NCBI RefSeq assembly: GCF_012524205.1 | Contig: NZ_JABACI010000002.1 | Location: forward strand, 372,001 to 436,000 | Direction: 5' to 3' | Length of the DNA stretch: 64,000 nucleotides | DNA from: Microbacterium salsuginis | Lineage (GTDB): Bacteria; Actinomycetota; Actinomycetes; Actinomycetales; Microbacteriaceae | Shown: piece by piece, positions 56,304 to 64,000 of the stretch | Position numbering within the stretch: the first letter of the stretch is position 1 | Layout: every line of letters begins with the position of its first letter | Made by a program: the position numbers and the translations under genes | Notes under the pieces: generated by a model | What the model was told of the DNA's origin: nothing | The model's input: only the letters and a program-made list of their open reading frames with translations | Database searches by the model: none

Positions 56304-58040
56304 CTATCGCGAGGACGCCTCGACCCATTCCGGCTCTGCCGCGTGGACGTGGATCATCGCGCGTTCCACCTCCGCGGTCACGCGGGCATCGTCCCACCCG
56401 AGGACGGGCGCGATCGCCTCGGCGACCTCGCGCGCGGCCTCAGGGGTGGCTCCCCCGGTGAATGCGATGCTGGTGCGCCTCAGGAGCATGTCCTCGAGGT
56501 GGCGGACGTCCTCGGTGGCGGCGAGGTGACGAAGCTCGCCCGAACTGTAGCCGGGCGCGTGCGCGAGCGGTGCGTCGTCGGGGTCGAGGGCGATCGCGTC
56601 ACCGATCGCCGCGGCGACAGTTCCGTAGCGGTCGAGCAGGGTGGCGACCCGTGCGGGCGCCAGGTCGACCGCGTGCAAGGCGATCCACTGCTGCCGCGCG
56701 CGCTCGGTGGTCGGAAAGCCGTGGCCACCGCCGATGGGCACGCCCTTCGTCGATCTCCGGCGCGGGTGGGCCAGCAGAGCCAGCGCGCGATCGGCGAGGT
56801 GCTCGGCGGACGCACGGAAGGTGGTCCACTTGCCGCCGATCAGGCTCAGCACGGTGGCGCGAGACGCGGCGGCGCCGCCTGCCAGCGGCGCAGACTCGAT
56901 GCGGTAGTCGCGAGACACGAATCCCGGGGCGAGGTCGCCGTGCCCCGGGAGGGGACGCACGCCCGAGAAGCGGTAGACGATGTCGGAGCGGTCGACGTGG
57001 ATCGCGGGGAGGACCTGGCCGATGAGATCGATGAAGTACTCCACCTCGGCGTCGGTGCACACGACGGGATCCGCCATGTCGTGCTCGAGGTCGGTCGTGC
57101 CCACGAGCACGCGTCCCTTGAGGGGGTAGATCAGGACGATCCGCCCGTCCTTGTTCTCGAAGAAGAGCTCGCGGCCGCCGGTCGCCGCCAGCAGGTCCGG
57201 ATGATCCAGCACGATGTGCGAGCCCTTGGTGCCGCCCATGTACCGGGTGGTGTGGCCGAGTGCGACATTGGTCAGATCGGTCCATGGGCCGGAGGCGTTG
57301 ATGATGACGGATGCTGTGAACAGCGTCTCGTCGCCGGTCTCGGCATCCCGCAGCACGACGCGCCCGTCTCGCGTGCCGGCCGCCGCCGTGTAGTTGGCCG
57401 CTCTCGCCCGGTCGCCCCCGGCTGCCCGCCCGTCGCGGAGCACGTCCAATGCGAGACGTTCCGGATCGTGCAGCGACGCGTCCCAGTAGGTCGCGGTGTA
57501 CTTCACCGCCGGATTGAGATCGGGCAGCTGCCGCAGCGACCGCTTGCGCCCGTGCACCGTATGGCGGGGCACCGTGCCCTTGCCGAACAGGCCGCCGCCG
57601 CGCGAGAACGAGTCGTAGATCACGAGTCCGATCTTGATGAGCGCAGCGCCGCGTTCGCGCGGCTTGCCCGCGCCGTGCCGGAGGAAGCGCAGGGGTGCCG
57701 ACAGCACGCCCGAGAACGTCGAGAAGATCGGGATCGTGGTCTGCAGCGGTCGCACGTAGTGCGGTGCGGTGCGCAGCAGCCCGTTGCGCTCGGTGACCGC
57801 CTCATGCACGAGGCGGAACTCGCCGTTCTCGAGGTAGCGGATGCCCCCGTGGATCATGTGGGACGACGCCGCGGACGCCCCGCTGACGAAGTCCGCCTGC
57901 TCGGCCAGGGCGACATCGACGCCCTGCATCGCGAGGTCGCGGAAGGTCGCGAGTCCGTTGATGCCGCCGCCCAGGATCAGCACATCCGCGTACGGGCGCG
58001 CTGCGAGCTGATCGAAACCCCGTGTCACTGCCGTGCTCAT
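56304..58040 (-). CDS. glpD: aerobic glycerol-3-phosphate dehydrogenase
   Basis: 578 residues. [20 protein letters not shown] is the FAD motif, [21 protein letters not shown] the GlpD signature, and [16 protein letters not shown] and [12 protein letters not shown] the substrate-domain motifs. It is a peripheral membrane flavoenzyme that oxidises glycerol-3-phosphate to DHAP and reduces quinone. ATG 58040 follows GGTGAGACG; the longer open frame lacks homology. Confidence 0.95.
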   Translation of the reverse strand: MSTAVTRGFDQLAARPYADVLILGGGINGLATFRDLAMQGVDVALAEQADFVSGASAASSHMIHGGIRYLENGEFRLVHEAVTERNGLLRTAPHYVRPLQTTIPIFSTFSGVLSAPLRFLRHGAGKPRERGAALIKIGLVIYDSFSRGGGLFGKGTVPRHTVHGRKRSLRQLPDLNPAVKYTATYWDASLHDPERLALDVLRDGRAAGGDRARAANYTAAAGTRDGRVVLRDAETGDETLFTASVIINASGPWTDLTNVALGHTTRYMGGTKGSHIVLDHPDLLAATGGRELFFENKDGRIVLIYPLKGRVLVGTTDLEHDMADPVVCTDAEVEYFIDLIGQVLPAIHVDRSDIVYRFSGVRPLPGHGDLAPGFVSRDYRIESAPLAGGAAASRATVLSLIGGKWTTFRASAEHLADRALALLAHPRRRSTKGVPIGGGHGFPTTERARQQWIALHAVDLAPARVATLLDRYGTVAAAIGDAIALDPDDAPLAHAPGYSSGELRHLAATEDVRHLEDMLLRRTSIAFTGGATPEAAREVAEAIAPVLGWDDARVTAEVERAMIHVHAAEPEWVEASSR

Positions 58041-58174
58041 CGTCTCACCGTCCCCGAGTCCCAGGCTACGTGGCCGGGCCGACAACGGCTCGCCCGCACG
58101 CCGGGCACGGCTGGTCTGCATCGGCCCGCAATGCATTCGCTGACATGGAATGAATCGCTCATCCCCGCGTTGAC

Positions 58175-58180
58175 TAGACT
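58175..58180 (+). promoter_or_regulatory. -10 element of the riboflavin operon
   Basis: TAGACT 13 bases before the first riboswitch helix. The gene-free stretch 58041-58460 holds the glpD promoter side, this promoter and the riboswitch. Confidence 0.5.
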
Positions 58181-58192
58181 CGAGAGCATCAA

Positions 58193-58363
58193 CGTGCTCC
58201 GGGGTCGGTGAGAATCCGAACCGGCGGTGACAGTCCGCGAGCCGAGGCTCAGCATCCGATTCGGATGCCGCCCCGGCCGATCCGGTGGAATTCCGGGACC
58301 GACGGTGATGCGACAGAGGTCCGAAAGCGGGGCCAGTCGCTAGTCCGGATGGGAGGCAGCACG
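58193..58363 (+). ncRNA. FMN riboswitch (RFN element)
   Basis: P1 is CGTGCT (58193-58198) with AGCACG (58358-58363). Conserved blocks are GGGGTCGGTGAGAATCCGAA, CCGGCGGTGACAGTCCGCGA, GGTGGAATTCCGGGACCGAC and TAGTCCGGATGGGAGGCAGC. The variable stem is GCATCCGA-T-TCGGATGC (58252-58268), and a further arm GCGAC...GTCGC (from 58310) extends the last conserved helix. Binding FMN should shut off the ribD operon, through the ribosome site or termination; no clear terminator is seen before ribD. Confidence 0.95.
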
Positions 58364-58460
58364 GGTGGCGCGACGCGCGCCGCCGCTTCCCGTGCCCCGG
58401 AGCGCCCGGAACTGTGAATCGCGGAATGTGGATTCACAGCATGGCGAAACGAGGAACGGG

Positions 58461-59483
58461 ATGGCGAGCGCAGCAGAACGCGACGCGATGCGCCGTGCGC
58501 TCACGATCGCCGGGCTGGGCCCGCGAGGCGTGAATCCGCAGGTGGGGGCTGTGATCCTCGCGGCCGACGGCACCGTCCTCGCCGAAGGATGGCACCGCGG
58601 CGTCGGCACGCCCCACGCCGAGGTCGACGCCCTCTCCCGCCTCGCCCCCGGCGACGCCCGGGGAGCCACCGCGGTGGTCACCCTCGAGCCCTGCAACCAC
58701 ACCGGGCGCACCGGACCGTGCTCCGAGGCGCTCATCGCCGCGGGCATCGCCCGCGTGGTGTACTCGGTCGCTGATCCCGGGGCGCGCTCATCCGGCGGCG
58801 GCGCTAGGCTGCGCGAAGCCGGCGTCGAGGTCGAGGCGGGACTCCTCCTCGAGTCGGGTCACGCACTGCTGGAATCCTGGCTGACGGTGCAGAGCCTCGG
58901 CCGCCCGCACGTGACGGTCAAGTGGGCGCAGAGTCTGGACGGCCGGGCTGCGGCATCCGACGGCACCAGCAAATGGATCACGGGCCCCGACGCGCGCACC
59001 GACGTCCACCGCCGGCGCGCCGAGTCCGATGTCATCATCGTCGGCACCGGTACGGTGCTCGCAGACGACCCGGCATTGACGGCGCGCGCCGACGACGGCA
59101 CCCTGCTGCCGCAGCAGCCGCTGCCGGTCGTGCTGGGCTCACGACCGGTTCCGGACGACGCGGCTCTGCACCGGCATCCCCACCGCTTCCTGCAGTACTC
59201 CGGCGATCTGATGGCAGTCCTCGACGATCTGCGGATGCGCGGCGCCCATCGCGTCTTCGTCGAAGGAGGCCCTGCTGTCGCGGCGTCGTTCGTGCGCGAG
59301 GGGCTCGCCGACGAACTGCTCGTCTACGTCGCGCCGGTGCTGCTCGGCGGCGACATGCTCGCGCTGCGCGACATCGGCGTCGACACGATCGCACACGCCC
59401 GCCGTCTCTCGGTCTCGGGTGTCCAGACTCTCGGCGACGACCTTCTCGTCATCGCCATCCCTGCGTCGGAAGGAGACGCCTGA
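58461..59483 (+). CDS. ribD: bifunctional riboflavin biosynthesis deaminase/reductase
   Basis: 340 residues. N-terminal deaminase: GVNPQVGAVILAADG, then HAEVDAL and EPCNHTGRTGPCSEAL with the zinc ligands. C-terminal reductase: VTVKWAQSLDGRAAASDGTS and VFVEGGPAVAASFV. Carries out steps two and three of riboflavin synthesis. GAGGA precedes ATG 58461. The longer open frame overlaps the riboswitch and is rejected. TGATG couples it to ribE. Confidence 0.95.
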   Translation: MASAAERDAMRRALTIAGLGPRGVNPQVGAVILAADGTVLAEGWHRGVGTPHAEVDALSRLAPGDARGATAVVTLEPCNHTGRTGPCSEALIAAGIARVVYSVADPGARSSGGGARLREAGVEVEAGLLLESGHALLESWLTVQSLGRPHVTVKWAQSLDGRAAASDGTSKWITGPDARTDVHRRRAESDVIIVGTGTVLADDPALTARADDGTLLPQQPLPVVLGSRPVPDDAALHRHPHRFLQYSGDLMAVLDDLRMRGAHRVFVEGGPAVAASFVREGLADELLVYVAPVLLGGDMLALRDIGVDTIAHARRLSVSGVQTLGDDLLVIAIPASEGDA

Positions 59484-60136
59484 TGTTCACCGGAATCGTC
59501 GAAGAGGTCGGCCGCATCACCGCCGTCGAGCCGTCGGGTGACGGCGTGCGCGTGACCGTCGAGGGGCCGAAGGCGGTGTCGGATGCCGCGCACGGCGACT
59601 CGATCTCGGTCAGCGGCGTGTGCCTCACCGTCGTCGACCAGGGCACGGACTGGTTCACCGCCGACGTCATGAAGCAGACGCTCGACATGTCCACCCTGGC
59701 GGGCGTCACCCCCGGCCGCGCGGTCAACCTCGAGCGCGCGACCGCCGCTCACGGCCGCCTCGGCGGGCACATCGTGCAGGGGCACATCGACGGCACCGGC
59801 GAACTGCTCGAGGTGCGTCCGGGCGCGCAATGGCGGGTGCTGCGGATAGGCCTGCCGTACGAGCTCGCTCCGCTCGTCGTCGACAAGGGGTCGATCTCGG
59901 TGGACGGCGTCTCGCTCACGGTCAGCGCGGCCAGCCCCGCGCCGGCGCCGGGTGCGGCGACCGACGGCGCGTGGTTCGAGGTGTCGCTCATCCCCGAGAC
60001 CCTGGCCGCCACGACACTCGGCGCCCTCGAGCCGGGCGACCGCGTGAACCTCGAGACCGACATCCTGGCGCGCCATGTGCAGCGTTTGCTGTCTTTTGCG
60101 GCTGCCGCCGCACCGACGGAAGGAGGCTCCGAATGA
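59483..60136 (+). CDS. ribE: riboflavin synthase alpha chain
   Basis: 217 residues made of two lumazine-binding repeats: MFTGIVEEVGRI with SVSGVCLTVVD, then HIVQGHIDGTGELLEV with SVDGVSLTVSA. Dismutates two dimethyl-ribityllumazine molecules to riboflavin. Called ribC in some species. Coupled by ATGA to ribBA. Confidence 0.95.
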   Translation: MFTGIVEEVGRITAVEPSGDGVRVTVEGPKAVSDAAHGDSISVSGVCLTVVDQGTDWFTADVMKQTLDMSTLAGVTPGRAVNLERATAAHGRLGGHIVQGHIDGTGELLEVRPGAQWRVLRIGLPYELAPLVVDKGSISVDGVSLTVSAASPAPAPGAATDGAWFEVSLIPETLAATTLGALEPGDRVNLETDILARHVQRLLSFAAAAAPTEGGSE

Positions 60137-61458
60137 GCCTTGCCACGATCCCCGAGGCGCTGGATGCCCTGCGCGCGGGAAAGCCCGTCATCGTCGCCGA
60201 CGATGAGGACCGCGAGAACGAGGGCGACGTCGTGCTCTCGGCACAGCTGGCGACGCCCGAGTGGGTCGCGTGGACGGTGCGATGGACCAGCGGGTTCCTG
60301 TGCGCGCCCATGCCCGCCGACTGGGCGGACCGCCTCGATCTTCCCCCCATGGTCGAGAACAACGAGGACGCCCGGGGCACCGCCTACACGGTGAGCGTCG
60401 ACGCGGCCGACCGCCAGTCGACCGGCATCAGCGCCTCGGACCGCGCGCACACGCTCAACGTGCTCGCCGATCCCGAGTCCACGCCGGCCAGCGTGATCCG
60501 ACCCGGCCACATCCTGCCGCTGCGAGCGGTGGACGGTGGCGTGCGCGAGCGCGCCGGCCACACCGAGGCCGCGGTCGAGCTGACCCGGCTCGCCGGGCTC
60601 GCACCGGTCGGCGTCATCGGCGAGGTCGTCGCCGACGACGGCAGCATGATGCGGCTGCCCGGGCTGCAAGAGCTCGGCGCCCAGTACGGCATCCCGGTGA
60701 TCACGATCGAGCAGCTGACCGCCTACCTCGACGAGCACGAGCCGTGCGATCCCGCCGTGCGCAGCGCCCACAAGCGGCGCGTGAGCCTGCGGGCCGAGGC
60801 ACGCGTGCCGACCAGCCATGGCGAGTTCCGATTCCTCGCATACAAAGACCGAGTGACGGGCACCGACCACATCGCGGTCGTGTCGGGAGAGCTGGGCGAC
60901 GCACCCCTGGTGCGCGTGCACTCCGAGTGCCTGACGGGCGAGGCCTTCGGCTCACTCAAGTGCGAGTGCGGCCCGCAGCTGGACGCCGCGCTGGACGCCA
61001 TCGAGCAGGACGGCGGCGTCGTGGTCTACATGCGCGGGCACGAGGGCCGCGGCATCGGGCTGATCAACAAGCTGCGCGCCTACTCGCTGCAGGAGCGCGG
61101 TCTCGACACCGTCGACGCGAACCTGGCGCTCGGACTGCCGGCCGATGCTCGCGACTACGCCGCGGCCGCCGGCATCCTGGCCGACCTCGGCATCGAGCGG
61201 GTGCGCCTGCTGACGAACAACTCCGACAAGGTCTCGCAGCTGCGCGGGCTCGGTCTCGACATCGTAGAGCAGGTGCCCCTTCTCGTGGGCGTCGGACCGA
61301 ACAACCACCAGTACCTGGCGACCAAGCGTGACCGGATGGGTCACCTCATCGCCGAAGAGGATCTGGCCGACGCCCTCGCGCTCATGCATGAGACCGCGGA
61401 GCGGCACGGGTCTGAACCACACGGAACCACCGAGCAGCGCGAAGGAGCAGCACAGTGA
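60133..61458 (+). CDS. ribBA: bifunctional DHBP synthase / GTP cyclohydrolase II
   Basis: 441 residues. RibB half: VIVADDEDRENEGDVV and RAGHTEAAVELTRLAG bind ribulose-5-phosphate and metal. RibA half: HSECLTGEAFGSLKCECGPQ supplies three zinc cysteines, and YMRGHEGRGIGLINKLRAYS the GTP site. Makes both precursors of riboflavin. Overlaps ribH by GTGA. Confidence 0.96.
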   Translation: MSLATIPEALDALRAGKPVIVADDEDRENEGDVVLSAQLATPEWVAWTVRWTSGFLCAPMPADWADRLDLPPMVENNEDARGTAYTVSVDAADRQSTGISASDRAHTLNVLADPESTPASVIRPGHILPLRAVDGGVRERAGHTEAAVELTRLAGLAPVGVIGEVVADDGSMMRLPGLQELGAQYGIPVITIEQLTAYLDEHEPCDPAVRSAHKRRVSLRAEARVPTSHGEFRFLAYKDRVTGTDHIAVVSGELGDAPLVRVHSECLTGEAFGSLKCECGPQLDAALDAIEQDGGVVVYMRGHEGRGIGLINKLRAYSLQERGLDTVDANLALGLPADARDYAAAAGILADLGIERVRLLTNNSDKVSQLRGLGLDIVEQVPLLVGVGPNNHQYLATKRDRMGHLIAEEDLADALALMHETAERHGSEPHGTTEQREGAAQ

Positions 61459-61931
61459 GCGGCAAGGGCGCACCCGAGGCCACCGACCAGATCGATGCCA
61501 CGGGGCTGGATGTCGTCGTGGTCGCGGGCATGTGGCACGACGTCATCACCGACGGGCTCATCGCGGGCGCGCAGCGAGCCCTCGAGGCGGCGCGGGCGTC
61601 ATGGCGCCTCGTTCGCGTGCCGGGCTCGTTCGAGCTGCCGGTGGTGGCGAAGGCGGCGCTCGAGCAGGGCGCCGATGCGGTCGTCGCGCTCGGCGTGATC
61701 ATCCGCGGCGGCACCCCGCACTTCGATTTCGTCTCGAACGCGGCGACCGACGGGCTCACACGCGTCGCGATCGACACCGGCAAGCCGGTCGGCTTCGGAG
61801 TGCTCACCCTCGATGACGAAGCGCAGGGGATCGCCCGTGCGGGGCTGCCGGGCTCGGAGGAGGACAAGGGCTTCGAAGCGGCGGATGCCGCGATGCGCAC
61901 GGCGCTGACCCTCCGGAGCCTGCGCGCCTGA
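61455..61931 (+). CDS. ribH: 6,7-dimethyl-8-ribityllumazine synthase
   Basis: 158 residues. RVPGSFELPVVAKAALEQGA binds the pyrimidine substrate, and GVIIRGGTPHFDFVSNAATD carries the catalytic histidine. Its 60-mer shell is a family feature. GTG start; last gene of the operon. Confidence 0.96.
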   Translation: MSGKGAPEATDQIDATGLDVVVVAGMWHDVITDGLIAGAQRALEAARASWRLVRVPGSFELPVVAKAALEQGADAVVALGVIIRGGTPHFDFVSNAATDGLTRVAIDTGKPVGFGVLTLDDEAQGIARAGLPGSEEDKGFEAADAAMRTALTLRSLRA

Positions 61932-61990
61932 CCGCGCGGTCCTGCACCGCAGTGAGGTCGGCCTTCCTGGCGCCCGGCCGCCGATGGGCC

Positions 61991-61996
61991 TAGCGT
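61991..61996 (+). promoter_or_regulatory. -10 element, leaderless start of a small membrane protein gene
   Basis: TAGCGT with seven bases to the ATG at 62004. Confidence 0.55.
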
Positions 61997-62003
61997 GACG
62001 ACC

Positions 62004-62357
62004 ATGGAAATCCTCCGTCACATCGTCGTGCTCATCCACCTCGTCGGGTTCGCGGTGCTCTTCGGAGCCTGGGTCGTCGAGGCCGTCGGCGGCAAGCGGC
62101 AGATCACGCGCCTGATGAACTGGGGCCTGGCCATCGCCGGCCTCGCCGGCTTGATCCTGGCCGCCCCGTGGGGCATCGAGGGCGAGATCAACTACATCAA
62201 GATCGGCGTGAAGCTGGTCATCCTGGTCATCATCGGCGCGCTTCTCGGCATCGGTGCCGGCCGCCAGCGCAAGAGCGGGTCGGTCCCGCCCGCGCTGTTC
62301 TGGTCGATCGGCGTGCTGACGCTCGCCAACGCCGCGATCGCGCTGCTCTGGCGCTGA
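62004..62357 (+). CDS. small membrane protein of unknown function
   Basis: 117 residues with four predicted membrane segments (HIVVLIHLVGFAVLFGAWVV, WGLAIAGLAGLILAA, IKIGVKLVILVIIGALLGI, FWSIGVLTLANAAIALLW). No cofactor motif is clear; a histidine in the first segment is the only candidate ligand. I do not recognise the family. The promoter close to the start argues it is not part of the rib operon. Confidence 0.8.
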   Translation: MEILRHIVVLIHLVGFAVLFGAWVVEAVGGKRQITRLMNWGLAIAGLAGLILAAPWGIEGEINYIKIGVKLVILVIIGALLGIGAGRQRKSGSVPPALFWSIGVLTLANAAIALLWR

Positions 62358-62374
62358 CGCGCGGACTCACGGAA

Positions 62375-62415
62375 CGAGGGGGATGCCGCAGGCCGAGGTC
62401 TGCGGCATCCCCTCG
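62375..62415 (+). terminator. strong hairpin between the small membrane protein and the MFS gene
   Basis: CGAGGGGGATGCCGCAG pairs with CTGCGGCATCCCCTCG apart from one bulged G, with an 8-base loop, 18 bases after the stop codon. The stem contains the GGATGCC word. The rest of the gap to 62587 shows nothing recognised. Confidence 0.75.
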
Positions 62416-62587
62416 TCGCGAGGATCGACGCCGGGGCGCGCGACTAGGATTGATCCTCGTGCCTGGACGATCCCGTCCTCGCGCACGGTGACCCAGTGCA
62501 GTGCCGCCTGACGCGTCACCACGCGGCGGACGGACGCCCACCGGCCCGTCCCACCAGGACGCCCCGCTCGCGACTTACAGGTTCTTC

Positions 62588-64000
62588 ATGACTTCCCCCA
62601 CCGCCGCCACCGCCGCGGCCCCCGCCAATCCCCGCTCGCGCGTCATCACCGCCAGCCTCATCGGCACGACGATCGAGTTCTACGACTTCTACGTCTACGC
62701 GACCGCCGCGGTGCTCGTCTTCCCGATCCTCTTCTTCCCCACCGGCAACGACACGACGGCCCTGCTCGCCTCGTTCGGCGTCTTCGGCGCCGCCATGATC
62801 GCGCGGCCGCTCGGCGCGATCGTGTTCGGCCACTTCGGGGACCGGTTCGGCCGCAAGGCCACGCTCGTGGCGTCGCTGCTCACGATGGGAATCGCGACCT
62901 TCCTCATCGGCTGCCTTCCCACCTACAACGACATCGGCTGGTGGGCGGCCTTCCTGCTGCTCGTCCTGCGCCTCGCGCAGGGCTTCGCGCTGGGCGGCGA
63001 GTGGTCGGGCGCGGCGCTCGTGGCCACCGAGAACGCCCCGAAGGGCAAGCGCGCGTGGTACGGCACGTTCCCGCAGCTCGGCGCACCGCTCGGCTTCATC
63101 ATCGCCAACTCGGTCTTCCTCGGGATCAACTTCCTGCTCCCCCACCCCGAAGGCGCCGGGCAGCGCTCGGCCGACTTCCTGGCCTGGGGATGGCGCGTGC
63201 CGTTCCTGTTCTCCGCCGTCATGGTCATCATCGGCCTCTGGGTGCGTCTGCGGCTCGTCGAGTCCGAGACGTTCGTGAAAGCGGAGCAGAAGGGCGCGAT
63301 CCGCAAGTTCCCGCTGGGCACCGTGGTGCGCCACCACTGGTGGCACCTGATCCTCGGCACGTTCATCATGCTGGCGACGTACGTGCTGTTCTACCTCATG
63401 ACGAACTTCACGCTGTCGTACGGCACCAAGGCGGCCGATCTCGACACCGCCTCGGCCGCGGCGCAGGCGGCCGCAGAGGCGGCGGGCGAGTCGTTCGACC
63501 CGGCGGCGTTCGCGGCCCAGTTCTACCCGGGACTGGGCTTCGGCTACACCGACTTCGTGCTGATGCAGATCATCGGCGTCGTGTTCTTCGGCATCTTCAC
63601 CCTGCTGTCGGGGCCGATCGCCGACGCGATCGGCCGCCGCCGGCTGCTGCTCTGGGTGACGGCGCTGATCGTGGTCTTCGGATTCACGTTCAACCTGTTC
63701 CTGCTCCCCCACGTCGACCCCAAGTTCACCGGCGCCCTCGTGCAGGCCTTCCTCATCTTCGGGTTCATGCTGATGGGGGCGACGTTCGGCCCGATGGGTG
63801 CGGTGCTGCCCGAACTGTTCCCCACCAACGTGCGCTACTCGGGCTCGGCGATCTCGTACAACCTGTCGTCGATCCTGGGCGCCGCCCTCGCGCCGATCGT
63901 CGCCGTCTGGCTGTGGGCCGCGGCCGGCGGCAGTCCGTGGCTGGTCGGCATCTACCTGTCGGCGATGGGCGTGCTGACCTTCATCGCGCTGCTCCTGTCG
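62588..64000 (+). CDS. MFS metabolite:H+ symporter (MHS family), C-terminus cut by window edge
   Basis: 471 codons visible. SLIGTTIEFYDFYVYATAAV is the characteristic MHS first helix, FGHFGDRFGRKATLVASLLT the MFS loop, LRLAQGFALGGEWSGAALVA the MHS-specific helix 4 and PELFPTNVRYSGSAISYNLS the second-half motif. About twelve helices; an Ala-rich loop (about residues 285-310) sits in the middle. Relatives carry shikimate, dicarboxylates, proline or betaine; substrate not determinable. ATG at 62588 has no strong ribosome site. Confidence 0.9.
   Translation, partial: MTSPTAATAAAPANPRSRVITASLIGTTIEFYDFYVYATAAVLVFPILFFPTGNDTTALLASFGVFGAAMIARPLGAIVFGHFGDRFGRKATLVASLLTMGIATFLIGCLPTYNDIGWWAAFLLLVLRLAQGFALGGEWSGAALVATENAPKGKRAWYGTFPQLGAPLGFIIANSVFLGINFLLPHPEGAGQRSADFLAWGWRVPFLFSAVMVIIGLWVRLRLVESETFVKAEQKGAIRKFPLGTVVRHHWWHLILGTFIMLATYVLFYLMTNFTLSYGTKAADLDTASAAAQAAAEAAGESFDPAAFAAQFYPGLGFGYTDFVLMQIIGVVFFGIFTLLSGPIADAIGRRRLLLWVTALIVVFGFTFNLFLLPHVDPKFTGALVQAFLIFGFMLMGATFGPMGAVLPELFPTNVRYSGSAISYNLSSILGAALAPIVAVWLWAAAGGSPWLVGIYLSAMGVLTFIALLLS

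Noticed and set aside
58365..58460. Start of ribD at 58365
   Set aside because: That start touches the end of the riboswitch and adds residues not found in RibD; ATG 58461 has a ribosome site.

Overview
The window is a stretch of high-GC actinobacterial chromosome, most probably from a member of the Microbacteriaceae (Microbacterium-like). This is inferred from strong GC bias at third codon positions, frequent GTG starts, many apparently leaderless promoters (TAnnnT six or seven bases before the start codon), the maf-biotin carboxylase pair, an LpdA-type flavoprotein without redox cysteines, and PTS general genes placed in a mannitol operon. No rRNA, tRNA, prophage, insertion sequence or CRISPR array was recognised.

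Layout. 1-6433: partial RNA methyltransferase, maf, acyl-CoA carboxylase biotin subunit, a tandem palindromic repeat array (3458-4039), an lpdA-like gene and purine nucleoside phosphorylase. 6430-11233: phosphohexomutase with an unusual acidic insert, an MFS exporter behind a palindromic operator, a DHFR-fold protein and a GNAT. 11240-19100: mannitol PTS region: PRD regulator diverging from IIB-ptsH-ptsI-mtlA-mtlF-mtlD. 19123-24601: TSUP permease, then a PadR/hydrolase pair diverging from a monooxygenase-BASS transporter-epimerase operon. 24782-27923: a two-component system and a convergent membrane acyltransferase. 27924-30254: repeat-rich DNA around a DUF559 nuclease-like gene. 30255-38573: nucleoside ABC importer plus cytidine deaminase, thymidine phosphorylase and adenosine deaminase. 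38739-43521: mannose-1-phosphate guanylyltransferase diverging from sdhCDAB. 43604-51879: MFS, YihY, exonuclease III, beta-propeller lipoprotein, an oxidoreductase/TetR divergent pair and trpS. 51951-53094: a second DUF559 gene bracketed by palindromes. 53214-58040: GNAT, Fpg/Nei glycosylase and the glycerol genes glpK-glpD. 58193-61931: FMN riboswitch and ribD-ribE-ribBA-ribH. 62004-64000: a small membrane protein and a partial MHS-type transporter.

How the genes work together. Three catabolic modules are nearly complete: mannitol uptake and oxidation to fructose-6-phosphate, nucleoside import and salvage (with purine nucleoside phosphorylase and the phosphohexomutase elsewhere), and glycerol phosphorylation and oxidation feeding the respiratory chain, where succinate dehydrogenase also sits. 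The riboflavin operon has all four standard enzymes under an FMN riboswitch.

The most interesting signal is that both DUF559 (Vsr/PD-(D/E)XK-like nuclease) genes are bracketed by long imperfect palindromes. One has seven near-identical 54-bp copies (four on one side, three on the other); the other has one long palindrome on each side. This resembles REP-RAYT organisation and may be an undescribed nuclease-palindrome system. A third palindrome family lies in a tandem array after the carboxylase gene. The word CGGATGCC/GGCATCCG recurs throughout the window and is built into terminator and riboswitch stems.
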